A DNA stretch of 64,000 bases, from the NCBI RefSeq assembly GCF_965208555.1, contig NZ_OZ242342.1, positions 3,100,001 through 3,164,000 on the forward strand, in the 5' to 3' direction. Position 1 is the stretch's first letter; every line of letters starts with the position of its first letter. Source of the DNA: Poriferisodalis sp965208555. GTDB lineage: Bacteria; Actinomycetota; Acidimicrobiia; Acidimicrobiales; Poriferisodalaceae. This document shows positions 1 to 9,499 of the stretch, piece after piece. The position numbers and the translations under genes were made by a program. Below the pieces are notes generated by a model. The model was not told where the DNA came from. It searched no databases and saw only the letters and a program-made list of their open reading frames with translations.

Positions 1-25
1 GCATGAAGCCCCGGATGTCACCCAT
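1..25 (-). CDS. gltD: glutamate synthase small subunit, first codons only (partial)
   Basis: Only the first eight codons lie in the window. Read on the minus strand from 25 they give MGDIRGFM, which resembles the N-terminus of actinobacterial GltD proteins. The ATG lies inside the last codons of gltB, so the two genes overlap by 8 bases, the usual arrangement for the two subunits of NADPH-dependent glutamate synthase. GltD supplies the FAD/NADPH electron-input half of the enzyme. The call rests on the start motif and the neighbour, because no domain is visible. Confidence 0.7.
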
Positions 26-3000
26 GCGCAGCCGCCATCACTGCCTCGTCGGGATCCTGGCCGAGCTCGGCGGCCGCAGCGCGCGCCTCGAGCACGCGCC
101 GGTAGTCCTTCGGCATCACCTTGCGGAAGCTGCGCACCTCGCTGTGCCAGCGACGCAGGATGCGCTCTGCCGGGGCCGAATCGGTCTCGGCGACGTGCTG
201 GCGCAGCACGGCACGCACTTCTGCTGCGTCGGCGTCATCGAGCTGGGGCTCCAGATCGACCATCTCTGAGTTCAGGTTCCGCCAGAAGACGTCGTCGGGG
301 TCGTAGACGAATGCCACCCCTCCGGACATGCCTGCGCCGAAGTTGCGCCCGACGCTGCCGAGCACCACCACCATGCCGCCGGTCATGTACTCGCACGCGT
401 GGTCGCCCACGCCCTCGACGACGGCAGTCGCCCCGGAGTTGCGCACGCAGAAGCGCTCGCCGACTGTCCCGCGGATGTACGCCTCACCGCCGGTCGCGCC
501 GTAGAGGATGACGTTGCCCGCGATGATGTTGTCTTCAGCCACGAATGCTGCATGTGCCTCCCGAGGCGGCCGCACCACGAGGCGCCCGCCCGACAGGCCC
601 TTGCCGAGGTAGTCGTTGGCGTCGCCGTAGAGCCGCATCGTCAGCCCGCGAGGAACAAATGCGCCGAAGCTCTGCCCGGCGGATCCGTTGAAGGTGAGGT
701 CGATCGTGTCGTCCGGCAGGCCGTCTCCGCCGTGAGCCGATGTGATGCGGTGTCCCAGCATGGTGCCGACCGTCCGGTTCACATTGCTGATCGGGAGCTC
801 CGCCCGCACCAGCTCTCCCTGTTCCAGGGCGGGACCGGCCAATTCGATGAGCTGGCGGTCGAGCGCCCGCTCCAGGCCATGGTCCTGGCTCTGCGAGCAG
901 TAGCGATCCTGGGGCCAGGGTGTCTCGGGCTCCGTCAGGATCGGCGACAGATCCAGCCCGTGCGCCTTCCAGTGAGCTACTGCAGCGGTGGTGTCCAGCC
1001 GGTCCACACGCCCGATGGCCTCGGGCAGCGATCGAAAGCCCAGCATCGCGAGGTACTCGCGCACCTCCTGGGCGATGTACTCGAAGTAGTTCACGACGAA
1101 TTCGGGCCGGCCGCCGAAGCGTTTGCGCAGCTCGCGGTTCTGGGTTGCGACACCCACCGGGCACGTGTCGAGATGGCAGACGCGCATCATGATGCAGCCC
1201 GAGACAACCAGCGGCGCTGTGGCAAAGCCGAACTCCTCGGCGCCCAGCAGTGCTGCCACGATCACGTCGCGGCCGGTCTTCAGCTGCCCGTCGGTCTGCA
1301 CCACGATGCGGTCGCGCAGCCCATTGAGCAGCAGTGTCTGTTGAGTCTCTGCCAGACCCAGCTCCCACGGCGCGCCCGCGTGCTTGAGCGACGTCAGCGG
1401 CGATGCTCCCGTGCCGCCGTCGTGCCCGGAGATCAGCACCACATCGGCCTTTGCCTTCGAGACGCCGGCGGCCACGGTGCCCACGCCCACCTCGGCCACC
1501 AGCTTCACGTGAACGCGTGCTGCGGGGTTGGAGTTCTTGAGATCGTGGATGAGCTGCTTGAGGTCCTCGATCGAATAGATGTCGTGATGGGGCGGCGGGC
1601 TGATGAGCCCGACGCCGGGTGTGGAATGGCGGGTCTTGGCAATCCACGGCCAGACCTTGGGCCCGGGCAGCTGCCCACCCTCGCCGGGCTTGGCACCCTG
1701 GGCCATCTTGATCTGCAGGTCGTCGGCGTTGGTCAGGTATTCCGAGGTGACACCGAAGCGTCCCGAGGCGACCTGCTTGATGGCTGAACGCCGAAGGTCG
1801 CCGTTCGGGTCGGGCACGTAGCGTTCGGGATCCTCGCCGCCCTCACCGGTATTGGACTTGCCCCCGATGCGGTTCATGGCGATCGCCAGCGTCTCGTGCG
1901 CCTCCGCGGAGATCGAGCCGTAGCTCATGGCCCCGGTGGAGAACCGCTTCACGATCTGGCTGACCGGTTCGACCTCGTCGATGCCGATGGGCCCGCTGGG
2001 TGCTGGACGGAGCTCGAACAGGCCCCGGAGCGTCGCCAGCTCGGTGGACTGATCGTCCACGAGCTGCGTGTACTCCTTGAAGATCTCGTAGCGGCCGGCG
2101 CGGGTCGAGTGCTGCAGCTTGTAGACGGTCTCGGGGTTGAAGAGGTGGTATTCGCCCTCGCGCCGCCATTGGTACTCGCCGCCGGCCCACAGGTCACGGT
2201 GTGCCGCCTCGGTGGGGTTGTCGAGGTAGGCGAACCGGTGGCGCTCGGCCACCTCGGCGGCGAGCACGTCCAGACCCACGCCGCCGAGCTTGGATGTCGT
2301 TCCGCTGAAGTAGCGGTCGATGAGGTCAGCGCCGAGTCCCACGGCCTCGAAGACCTGTGCCCCGGTGTAGCTGGCCACCGTCGAGATGCCCATCTTGGAC
2401 ATCACCTTCAGCACGCCCTTGGTGCACGCCTTGATGTAGTTGCGCTTCGCGGTGCGCTGGTCGACCTCGGTGATAATGCCGCCGCGCACCATGTCATCGA
2501 TCGACTCGAAGGCGAGGTACGGGTTGACGGCGCTGGCCCCGTAGCCCAGCAGCAGGGCCATGTGATGCACCTCGCGGGCATCGCCGCACTCGGTCACCAA
2601 GCCCACCATCGTGCGGGTCTTGTTGCGCACCAGGTGGTGGTGCACGGCGCCCGTCAGCAGCAGCGAGGGGATCGGCGCATGCTGCGCGTCGCTGTAGCGG
2701 TCCGAGAGGATGATGATCCGCGAGCCGCCGGCGATGGCCTCGTCGACCCGCTCGCAGACGTCCGCGATCGCCCGTCCCATGCCCGGACCGCCCTCAGCCA
2801 CCGGGTACAGGCCGTCGACCGCGAACGGCCGGTACTGCTGCGCGCCGCTGGCGTCCTCGTCGATGACCAGGTCCTCGTCGATGTACAGGATCTTGGCGAG
2901 GTCCTCATTCGACAGGATCGGGTAGGGGAGCACGATCTGCCGGCACGATTCCGGGCCGGGCGCCAGCAGGTTCCCCTCCGGGCCGATCTTGGCCTTGGTG

Positions 3001-4685
3001 GAGGTGACCAGTTCCTCACGGATCGCGTCCAGCGGCGGGTTCGTGACCTGCGCGAACAATTGGCTGAAGTAGTCGAAGAGCAGCCGTGGCCGCTTCGACA
3101 GCACCGCGATCGGCGTGTCGGTTCCCATCGACCCGATCGGCTCGATGCCGGAGCGGGCCATCGGCGCCACCAGAATCCGCAGTTCTTCGGTCGTGTAGCC
3201 GAAGGTGCGCTGGCGCAGCGTCACCGAGGAGTGCTGAGGCGTCAGGCCGAAGCGAGGCGGCAGGTCCTCCAGGTGGGCGAGCCCGTCGGCGAGCCAATCG
3301 CCGTACGGCTCGGCGGTCACCAGGTCGCGCTTGATCTCGTCGTCGCCCACGATGCGGCCTTGCGAGGTGTCCACCAGGAACATGCGCCCGGGCTGCAGGC
3401 GGCCCTTGCGCACGATGCGGCCCTGGTCGATGTCAGCGACGCCGACCTCCGACGCCATGATCACGAGGCCGTCGTCGGTGACCCAGTAACGGGAGGGTCG
3501 CAGACCGTTGCGGTCGAGCACGGCGCCCACGACGGTGCCGTCGGTGAAGGCGATGCTGGCCGGGCCATCCCATGGTTCCATGAGCGATGCATGGAACTCG
3601 TAGAAGTCGTGCTTGTCCTGGGGCATGCGAGCGTGGTTCTCCCACGCCTCAGGGATCATCATCAGCACGGCGTGGGGCAGGCTCCGTCCGCCGAGATGGA
3701 GCAGTTCGAGGACCTCGTCGAAGCTGGCGGTGTCCGACGCGCCGGGCGTGCACACGGGATAGGTGCGCTCCAGTTGGTTCCGCCCGTCGGGGTCAGCGAA
3801 CAGCGGGCTGGACAGCGTGCCCTCCCGTGCGCGCATCCAGTTGCGGTTGCCCATCACCGTGTTGATCTCGCCGTTGTGGGCGAGCATGCGATAGGGGTGC
3901 GCGAGCGGCCACGAGGGGAAGGTGTTAGTGCTGAAACGCGAGTGCAGCAGGGCAAGCGCGGACTCCATGCGGAGATCGGTCAAGTCGGGATAGAACTCCG
4001 CGAACTGGCTGCAGGTCAGCATCCCCTTGTAGATCAGGGTGCGGCATGACAGCGACGGGAAGTACGGCGCAGGATCGATCTCGTGCTCGGTGCGCTTGCG
4101 GGCGACGTAGGTACGGCGTTCGAGCGCCAGTCCGTCGAGGCCTTCTCGGCCATCGCGGGCCGGGGCGGCGACGAACAGCATCCGGAACACCGGCATGGGA
4201 TCGGTGGCGAACTTGCCGAGCGACGAGGGATCAGTGGGCACGTCGCGCCAGCCCAGGACGTCCAGCCCCTCGTCGACCATGATCGCTTCGATGGCTGCCA
4301 CGGCTGCATCGGCGTCGCTGCGAGGCAGGAACGCCGTGCCGACCGCGTAGTGACCGGCCGGCGGGAGCTCGAAGTCGCAGACGTCGCGGAGAAACCGGTC
4401 GGGCACTCCGATGGTGATGCCGATGCCGTCGCCGACGTTGGCCTCAGCGCCCGTGGCGCTGCGATGGTCGAGGTTGACCAGGCACTGCAGCGCCTGATCG
4501 ACAACGGCGCGAGTCGGCACTCCGGACATGTCGGCGACGAAGCCCACGCCGCATGCGTCATGCTCGAATGCCGGGTCGTACAGGCCCTGCGCGGGCGGCG
4601 GCGCCGCAAACGGGCCGATGCGCACGGCAGGACGAGCTTGCGCGTGTGGCGCAGTCTGGATAGCCGCGGTGTCATTCGTGGGCAT
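18..4685 (-). CDS. gltB: glutamate synthase large (alpha) subunit
   Basis: This 1555-residue protein makes glutamate from glutamine and 2-oxoglutarate in the cytoplasm, the GOGAT step of ammonia assimilation. The class II glutaminase domain is at the N-terminus. Cys45 in HDACGVGF is the expected nucleophile after removal of a 44-residue propeptide, as is usual for this family. The FMN-binding synthase domain lies in the C-terminal half. The three cysteines for the 3Fe-4S cluster are visible near residue 1165 in CIMMRVCHLDTCPVG. The C-terminal beta-helix (GXGXXG) domain follows. The length is normal for the family. The ATG at 4685 leaves room for the propeptide. gltD follows with an overlap, and argC is divergent 201 bases away. 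Confidence 0.97.
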   Translation of the reverse strand: MPTNDTAAIQTAPHAQARPAVRIGPFAAPPPAQGLYDPAFEHDACGVGFVADMSGVPTRAVVDQALQCLVNLDHRSATGAEANVGDGIGITIGVPDRFLRDVCDFELPPAGHYAVGTAFLPRSDADAAVAAIEAIMVDEGLDVLGWRDVPTDPSSLGKFATDPMPVFRMLFVAAPARDGREGLDGLALERRTYVARKRTEHEIDPAPYFPSLSCRTLIYKGMLTCSQFAEFYPDLTDLRMESALALLHSRFSTNTFPSWPLAHPYRMLAHNGEINTVMGNRNWMRAREGTLSSPLFADPDGRNQLERTYPVCTPGASDTASFDEVLELLHLGGRSLPHAVLMMIPEAWENHARMPQDKHDFYEFHASLMEPWDGPASIAFTDGTVVGAVLDRNGLRPSRYWVTDDGLVIMASEVGVADIDQGRIVRKGRLQPGRMFLVDTSQGRIVGDDEIKRDLVTAEPYGDWLADGLAHLEDLPPRFGLTPQHSSVTLRQRTFGYTTEELRILVAPMARSGIEPIGSMGTDTPIAVLSKRPRLLFDYFSQLFAQVTNPPLDAIREELVTSTKAKIGPEGNLLAPGPESCRQIVLPYPILSNEDLAKILYIDEDLVIDEDASGAQQYRPFAVDGLYPVAEGGPGMGRAIADVCERVDEAIAGGSRIIILSDRYSDAQHAPIPSLLLTGAVHHHLVRNKTRTMVGLVTECGDAREVHHMALLLGYGASAVNPYLAFESIDDMVRGGIITEVDQRTAKRNYIKACTKGVLKVMSKMGISTVASYTGAQVFEAVGLGADLIDRYFSGTTSKLGGVGLDVLAAEVAERHRFAYLDNPTEAAHRDLWAGGEYQWRREGEYHLFNPETVYKLQHSTRAGRYEIFKEYTQLVDDQSTELATLRGLFELRPAPSGPIGIDEVEPVSQIVKRFSTGAMSYGSISAEAHETLAIAMNRIGGKSNTGEGGEDPERYVPDPNGDLRRSAIKQVASGRFGVTSEYLTNADDLQIKMAQGAKPGEGGQLPGPKVWPWIAKTRHSTPGVGLISPPPHHDIYSIEDLKQLIHDLKNSNPAARVHVKLVAEVGVGTVAAGVSKAKADVVLISGHDGGTGASPLTSLKHAGAPWELGLAETQQTLLLNGLRDRIVVQTDGQLKTGRDVIVAALLGAEEFGFATAPLVVSGCIMMRVCHLDTCPVGVATQNRELRKRFGGRPEFVVNYFEYIAQEVREYLAMLGFRSLPEAIGRVDRLDTTAAVAHWKAHGLDLSPILTEPETPWPQDRYCSQSQDHGLERALDRQLIELAGPALEQGELVRAELPISNVNRTVGTMLGHRITSAHGGDGLPDDTIDLTFNGSAGQSFGAFVPRGLTMRLYGDANDYLGKGLSGGRLVVRPPREAHAAFVAEDNIIAGNVILYGATGGEAYIRGTVGERFCVRNSGATAVVEGVGDHACEYMTGGMVVVLGSVGRNFGAGMSGGVAFVYDPDDVFWRNLNSEMVDLEPQLDDADAAEVRAVLRQHVAETDSAPAERILRRWHSEVRSFRKVMPKDYRRVLEARAAAAELGQDPDEAVMAAAHG

Positions 4686-4804
4686 CGGCGACGTCCCGGT
4701 GAGTTGAGTCAGTCCCCGTGTGGGGGCTCGGTGAGCGCAGGGACGTCGTTGGCCCTGGGAACAAGCAGCCTACCGAGGCAGAGCCGGACGGCAGTCGAGC
4801 ATGC

Positions 4805-4833
4805 GTTGAATAATTTTGCATATTAGTGCATAG
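4805..4833. promoter_or_regulatory. candidate ArgR operator (ARG boxes)
   Basis: Three similar half-sites, TTGAAT at 4806, TTGCAT at 4816 and GTGCAT at 4826, repeat every 10 bases, one helical turn, in an AT-rich island of otherwise GC-rich DNA. The 18 bases from 4805 match the general ARG-box pattern (TGAAT, four A/T, then an ATTCA-like half) with about two mismatches. The site overlaps the -35 region proposed for argC, and argR is encoded in the same operon, so arginine-dependent autorepression is the natural reading. The region is shared with gltB on the other strand. Confidence 0.6.
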
Positions 4834-4856
4834 TTGGGCTGCGCACCTGGTACAGT
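4828..4856 (+). promoter_or_regulatory. candidate argC promoter
   Basis: A good -10 hexamer, TACAGT, lies at 4851-4856 and is preceded by TGG. The -35 position 17 bases upstream (4828-4833) is poor and falls within the ARG half-sites. Transcription would begin near 4863, giving a leader of about 25 bases that contains AGACAGG as a weak ribosome-binding site before the ATG at 4887. Confidence 0.45.
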
Positions 4857-4886
4857 GGCGTCGATCCCGCAGACAGGCACGCCTCC

Positions 4887-5954
4887 ATGGACTCAGAAGA
4901 CAGACCGAAGGTGACCAGTGACTCGCCGGTGCGCGTGGGCATCGTGGGCGCGTCCGGCTACACGGGCGCGGAACTGCTGCGGCTGGCGGCGGCGCATCCG
5001 TCATTCGATGTCGTCGCCGTCAGCGGCGATACGCAGGCAGGTGCTGCCGTCCGCGATCTGTATCCCAGCCTGGCGGCCGACTACGGCGACCTGCGCTACT
5101 GCGCGTACGAGCCGGAGGTCTTCGTCGGGCTCGATGCGGTCTTCCTGGGACTGCCGCACATGGCGAGCGCGCCGGTTGTCGCTGACCTGTACAAGCGGGT
5201 CGGCTGCGTGGTGGATCTGGGCTCGGATTTCCGGCTGACCGACGCGACGCTGTACCCGCAGTGGTACGGCGCTGAGCATCCGATGCCGGAGCTGCTGGGC
5301 GAGTTTCCCTACGGCCTTCCTGAGCTTGACCGCACCGCACTGCGCGGCGCCGCGGGCATCGCGGTGCCAGGGTGCTACCCCACTGCGGCTGCGCTGGCCC
5401 TGGCGCCGTTCGTACGCGGGGGCCACATCTCGACGACGGGGGTCGTGGTGGATGCCGCATCAGGCGTCAGCGGCGCGGGCCGGGCACCCAAGCCCAACAC
5501 GACGTTCTCCGCGGTCGACGAGGACTTCGTGGCGTACAGCTTGCTGGACCACCGCCACACGCCCGAGATCGAGCAGGCAACCGGGTGCCAGGTGCTGTTC
5601 ACCCCTCATCTGGCACCGATGGTGCGCGGCATTCTGGCGACCTGCTACGCCAGACCGCTGCCGGATTCGATGGGGGGTTGGACTACCGACGATGCGCTCG
5701 GCGTGCTGGCAGATTTCTATGCGGATGAGCCGTTCGTGGTGGTGCATCGTGACGCCCCGCACACCAAGGCCACGCTCGGCGCGAATACGTGCCATCTGAG
5801 TGCGAGGGTGGACCCCCGAACTGGCTGGCTGGTCGTGCTCAGCGCCATTGACAACCTGGTCAAGGGTGCGTCGGGCGGAGCGGTGCAGTGCGCCAACATC
5901 GCGCTCGGACTCCCCGAGACCTCCGGCCTGCCGACGACAGGATTGATGCCGTGA
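4887..5954 (+). CDS. argC: N-acetyl-gamma-glutamyl-phosphate reductase
   Basis: ArgC reduces N-acetylglutamyl phosphate to the semialdehyde with NADPH, the third step of arginine synthesis. The N-terminal Rossmann motif GIVGASGYTGAELLRL is clear. The catalytic cysteine is Cys163 in VPGCYPTAAAL. The length of 355 residues is typical. The chosen ATG at 4887 has AGACAGG about ten bases upstream. An in-frame GTG at 4911 would give a start nearer the family norm and cannot be excluded. It is the first gene of a compact operon, and its stop overlaps the GTG start of argB by four bases, exactly where many Actinobacteria carry argJ. Confidence 0.96.
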   Translation: MDSEDRPKVTSDSPVRVGIVGASGYTGAELLRLAAAHPSFDVVAVSGDTQAGAAVRDLYPSLAADYGDLRYCAYEPEVFVGLDAVFLGLPHMASAPVVADLYKRVGCVVDLGSDFRLTDATLYPQWYGAEHPMPELLGEFPYGLPELDRTALRGAAGIAVPGCYPTAAALALAPFVRGGHISTTGVVVDAASGVSGAGRAPKPNTTFSAVDEDFVAYSLLDHRHTPEIEQATGCQVLFTPHLAPMVRGILATCYARPLPDSMGGWTTDDALGVLADFYADEPFVVVHRDAPHTKATLGANTCHLSARVDPRTGWLVVLSAIDNLVKGASGGAVQCANIALGLPETSGLPTTGLMP

Positions 5955-6847
5955 TCGATCCCGAGCACGCCCAGCAGGTCGAGCGTGCAGAGCTGCTGGT
6001 CGAGATGCTGCCGTACATCAGCAGATGGCGCGGCAAGGTCGTGGTGGTCAAGTTCGGCGGCAACGCGATGGTCGACACCGAGCTGACCGACGGCTTTGCC
6101 GCCGACATCGTGCTGCTGCGTCAGATCGGCCTGGCGCCCGTCGTCGTTCACGGCGGCGGGCCGCAGATCGGCGACCTCATGGCGCGACTCGGCAAGACAT
6201 CGGAGTTCCGTGACGGTCTCAGGGTGACCGACGCCGAGACGCTGGACATCGCGCGCATGGTGCTGGTCGGCAAGGTCAACCGCGACATCGTCGGCGCCAT
6301 CAACGTGCACGGACCGCTGGCCGTGGGCATCTCGGGCGAGGACGGCCGGGTCATCACCGCGACCGCCAGGAATCCCGATCTGGGATTCGTGGGCGAGGTC
6401 ACCGATGTCAACACCGACCTGCTGGAGCGTCTGCTCGCCGAAGGGCTGATCCCGGTCATCTCGACGATCGGTGCCGACGCCAAGGGGCAGGCATACAACA
6501 TCAATGCGGACACCGTGGCCGGCGCCGTGGCCTCGGCGCTGGAGGCCGAGAAGGTGGTCTACCTGACCGACGTCGCAGGGTTGCTCGACGATGTCGACGA
6601 CCCCGACTCGCTCGTACGCCGGACGACGGCCGGCTCGCTTGCCGCCAGGCTGGCCAGCGGGCAGATCGCGGGCGGCATGATCCCCAAGATCGAGGCCTGC
6701 ATCAGCGCCGTGCGCAACGGCGTCAACAGCGCGCACTTGCTCGACGGCCGCGTCCCGCACGTCGTGCTGGTGGAGCTGTTCACCGATGCCGGCGTCGGCA
6801 CGATGATCACCGATGAACGACCGACCGAGAGGTTCACTGCGCCATGA
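5951..6847 (+). CDS. argB: acetylglutamate kinase
   Basis: ArgB phosphorylates N-acetylglutamate with ATP, usually the arginine-inhibited control step. It belongs to the amino acid kinase family. VVVVKFGGNAM near the N-terminus, VVHGGGPQI in the substrate loop and AGGMIPKIEAC near the C-terminus are all visible. I start it at the GTG at 5951, which overlaps the argC stop as GTGA and gives 298 residues. The longer frame from 5888 runs deep into argC and is unlikely. The stop overlaps the argD ATG by four bases, so translation is probably coupled through the cluster. Confidence 0.95.
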   Translation: MIDPEHAQQVERAELLVEMLPYISRWRGKVVVVKFGGNAMVDTELTDGFAADIVLLRQIGLAPVVVHGGGPQIGDLMARLGKTSEFRDGLRVTDAETLDIARMVLVGKVNRDIVGAINVHGPLAVGISGEDGRVITATARNPDLGFVGEVTDVNTDLLERLLAEGLIPVISTIGADAKGQAYNINADTVAGAVASALEAEKVVYLTDVAGLLDDVDDPDSLVRRTTAGSLAARLASGQIAGGMIPKIEACISAVRNGVNSAHLLDGRVPHVVLVELFTDAGVGTMITDERPTERFTAP

Positions 6848-8100
6848 CCGAAGCAACACGACCGCAGGCTGCTCATGCAGCGGCCATGGGTGCCGCAGCG
6901 CTGGAGCACTGCCCCCTCATGCCCACCTACGGTCCGCCGCCGGTGCAGTTCGTGCGCGGCAGCGGCTGCGAGCTCTATGACCGCGACGGCAAGCGCTACC
7001 TGGATTTCCTTGCCGGGCTGGCAGTCACGTCGCTCGGCCATGCCCATCCGGCTGTCGCCGAAGCGATCGGCGAGCAGGCGCGCACGCTGTTGCACGTGTC
7101 GAATCTGTTCGGCACCGAGCCGCAGGTGGAGGTCGCCCAGACGATCGACCGGTTGCAGGGCGGCGGCGGCCAGGTCTTCTTCTGCAACAGCGGCGCTGAA
7201 TCGCTCGAAGGGGCGATCAAGCTGGCTCGCAAGCACGGCGGCCGCGGCCGCTACGTCGTGGTGAGCGCGCTGCGTTCCTTCCACGGGCGCACGCTGGCGA
7301 CCCTGCACGCCACCGGGCAGCCCGAGAAGCACGAGACGTTCCAGCCGTTGCCCGAAGGCTTCCGCCACGTGCCCTACAACGATGCGGATGCCCTTGAAGC
7401 AGCGCTCGATCCGAGCTGCTGCGCGGTGCTGCTCGAAGTCGTCCAGGGCGAGGGCGGCGTGAATGTCGCCGACCGCGACTACCTGCACCGCGTCCGTGAG
7501 ATCTGCGACGAGCGCGGGATGGCGTTCATCGTCGACGAGGTGCAGACCGGCCTCGCCCGCACCGGCGAGTGGTTTGCCTGGCACCACCACTTCGACCCTG
7601 CCGGGGGGCCGACCGGGGCCGCGCGACCCGACATCGTGACCATGGCCAAGGCACTCGGCAACGGCGTGCCCATCGGCGCGGTCTGGGCGCGTCGGGAGGT
7701 GGCCGCAGCGTTCCAGCCCGGCGACCACGCGACCACCTTCGGCGGGCAGCCGCTGGCTGCGAGCGCTGCGCGTGCCGTACTGCGCACGATGGAGGCCATT
7801 GATGCTCGCGCGCTGGCACGTGCCCGCGGCGAAGAACTCGCCGGCAAGCTCATGGGCGTTCCCGGCGTCGTCGACACCCGCGGCCTCGGCCTGCTCATTG
7901 CCGCCGAGCTCGACGCCGATGTCGTCGGCCGCAGCGGTCCCGAGGTGGCTGCGGGGTGCCTGGAGGCTGGTCTGGTGATCAACGGGATCACCCCGACAGC
8001 CGTGCGATTCGCGCCGCCGCTGGTCGTGTCCAGCAAGCAGATCGACGAGTGCGTGGCGATCTTCGCGAGCGTGCTCGCCAGCAACGGGCAGCTGGCCTGA
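6844..8100 (+). CDS. argD: acetylornithine aminotransferase
   Basis: This class III PLP-dependent aminotransferase converts N-acetylglutamate semialdehyde to N-acetylornithine, using glutamate as amino donor. The PLP-binding segment FIVDEVQTGLARTG and the Schiff-base lysine in TMAKALGNGVPIGAVW are both present. The 418 residues include a short N-terminal extension rich in alanine. The ATG at 6844 overlaps the argB stop, and the argD TGA shares its last base with the argF ATG. Confidence 0.95.
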   Translation: MTEATRPQAAHAAAMGAAALEHCPLMPTYGPPPVQFVRGSGCELYDRDGKRYLDFLAGLAVTSLGHAHPAVAEAIGEQARTLLHVSNLFGTEPQVEVAQTIDRLQGGGGQVFFCNSGAESLEGAIKLARKHGGRGRYVVVSALRSFHGRTLATLHATGQPEKHETFQPLPEGFRHVPYNDADALEAALDPSCCAVLLEVVQGEGGVNVADRDYLHRVREICDERGMAFIVDEVQTGLARTGEWFAWHHHFDPAGGPTGAARPDIVTMAKALGNGVPIGAVWARREVAAAFQPGDHATTFGGQPLAASAARAVLRTMEAIDARALARARGEELAGKLMGVPGVVDTRGLGLLIAAELDADVVGRSGPEVAAGCLEAGLVINGITPTAVRFAPPLVVSSKQIDECVAIFASVLASNGQLA

Positions 8101-9029
8101 TGCGACACTTCCTGGAAGTCGACGACTTGTCCCCGGACGAGCTGCGCTCGGTGCTCGACGCCTCGTCGCGCCCAGCCGCCAGCGCGCCTGCAGTGCTGGA
8201 CGGCAAGGGCGTCGCTCTGGTGTTCGAGAAGGCCTCGAACCGAACGCGCAACTCGATGGAGATGGCCGTCCGCCAGCTCGGCGGTCACCCCGTCTATATC
8301 CGACCTGAAGAGGTCGGGATGGATGTTCGCGAGTCCGCGGAGGACATCGTGCGCACGCTGGCCTGCTACCACGCGATCGTCGCCGCTCGCGTTTTCCGGC
8401 ACGGCCATCTGGAGCGCATGGCGGCATGCAAGGTGGCGCCAGTCGTCAATTTGCTGTCCGATGACGCGCATCCCTGCCAGGCGTTGGCAGACCTGCTCAC
8501 CATCTCGCAGTGCATCGGGCTCGAACGCACCGGCCGCGTGGCGTTCATCGGCGACGCCAACAACGTGTGGCGTTCGCTGGCGATCGGCTGCGCCATGCTG
8601 GGGATCGAGAGCTCGCTGGCAGTGCCGCCGAGCTATGCGCCCGCCGCTGAGACGCTGGCCCGACTCGATTCGTTCCCGGGCGCGTGCACCGTTACCGACG
8701 ACCCGGCAGAAGCCGTCAAGGGTGCTGACGTGGTCTGCACCGACGTGTGGACCTCCATGGGCCAAGAGGACGAGCAGGCTGAGCGAGTCGCGTCGTTCGG
8801 CCCCTATCAGGTCACCGCAGAGCTGATGTCTCGCGCCGCAGACGGGGCGCTCTTTCTGCACTGCCTGCCCGCGCACCGGGGTGAGGAGGTGACCGCCGAA
8901 GTCATCGACGGTCCGGCGAGCAGGGTGTGGCGCCAGGCCGAGAACCGGATGCACGCCGCGCGGGGCCTGCTGGCTTTCCTCATCGGCACAGCGCCGCCTG
9001 GAGCGGCGTCAGCGGGAACAGCGCCATGA
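8100..9029 (+). CDS. argF: ornithine carbamoyltransferase
   Basis: ArgF joins carbamoyl phosphate and ornithine to make citrulline. The carbamoyl-phosphate loop appears as FEKASNRTRNS (the usual SxRTR signature). HPCQALADL and the ornithine-loop motif LFLHCLPAHRG are also present. The ATG at 8100 overlaps the argD stop as TGATG and gives 309 residues, the normal length. The frame extends upstream into argD without a better start. The stop overlaps argR by four bases. Confidence 0.96.
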   Translation: MRHFLEVDDLSPDELRSVLDASSRPAASAPAVLDGKGVALVFEKASNRTRNSMEMAVRQLGGHPVYIRPEEVGMDVRESAEDIVRTLACYHAIVAARVFRHGHLERMAACKVAPVVNLLSDDAHPCQALADLLTISQCIGLERTGRVAFIGDANNVWRSLAIGCAMLGIESSLAVPPSYAPAAETLARLDSFPGACTVTDDPAEAVKGADVVCTDVWTSMGQEDEQAERVASFGPYQVTAELMSRAADGALFLHCLPAHRGEEVTAEVIDGPASRVWRQAENRMHAARGLLAFLIGTAPPGAASAGTAP

Positions 9030-9487
9030 GCACCAAGGCGCAGCGGCAGCATCTCATCCGCGAGCTGCTGGCCAGTCACGAGATCGCCAGCCAGGCGCAG
9101 TTGGTCGGTCTGCTGGCGGAGCATTCGGTGGAGGTGACACAGGCAACGGTCTGCCGCGACCTGGACGAACTGGGCGTCGCCAAGATGCGAACTGCAGGGC
9201 GCACCGTCTACGCGGTGCCGGAGGCCGACGCGCCGGAGAACCTGCCGTCCAACACGCTGCGGCGCGTGTTCTCCGACTGGGTGCTCGAGGTGCGCTCCTC
9301 GCAGAACATCGTGGTGCTGCGCACGCCGCCGGGTTCGGCCCATGTCGTGGCTTCGGCCATCGACCGCAGCGCCTTCGACGGCGTCGTCGGCACGGTGGCG
9401 GGAGACGACACGTTGCTGATCGTGGCCACCGAGGAACTCGGCGGGCCTTCCGTGGCCGAGCACTGTCGCGATCTGGCGGACTTGTGA
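9026..9487 (+). CDS. argR: arginine repressor
   Basis: This 153-residue transcription factor has a winged helix-turn-helix N-terminal half and a hexamerising, arginine-binding C-terminal half. The C-terminal arginine-site motif GTVAGDDTLLIV is typical. The recognition-helix motif reads TQATVCRDLDELG, so Cys43 stands where most ArgR proteins have Ser in QATLSRDL. Its likely target is the half-site array upstream of argC. The ATG at 9026 overlaps the argF stop. Confidence 0.95.
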   Translation: MSTKAQRQHLIRELLASHEIASQAQLVGLLAEHSVEVTQATVCRDLDELGVAKMRTAGRTVYAVPEADAPENLPSNTLRRVFSDWVLEVRSSQNIVVLRTPPGSAHVVASAIDRSAFDGVVGTVAGDDTLLIVATEELGGPSVAEHCRDLADL

Positions 9488-9499
9488 GCGTGCTGTCCC

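Noticed and set aside
1896..4049. 717-codon open frame on the plus strand across gltB
   Set aside because: It is antisense to a complete, well-conserved gltB and has no recognisable protein features. Long shadow frames are expected in GC-rich DNA; the same applies to the plus-strand frame at 399-1787.
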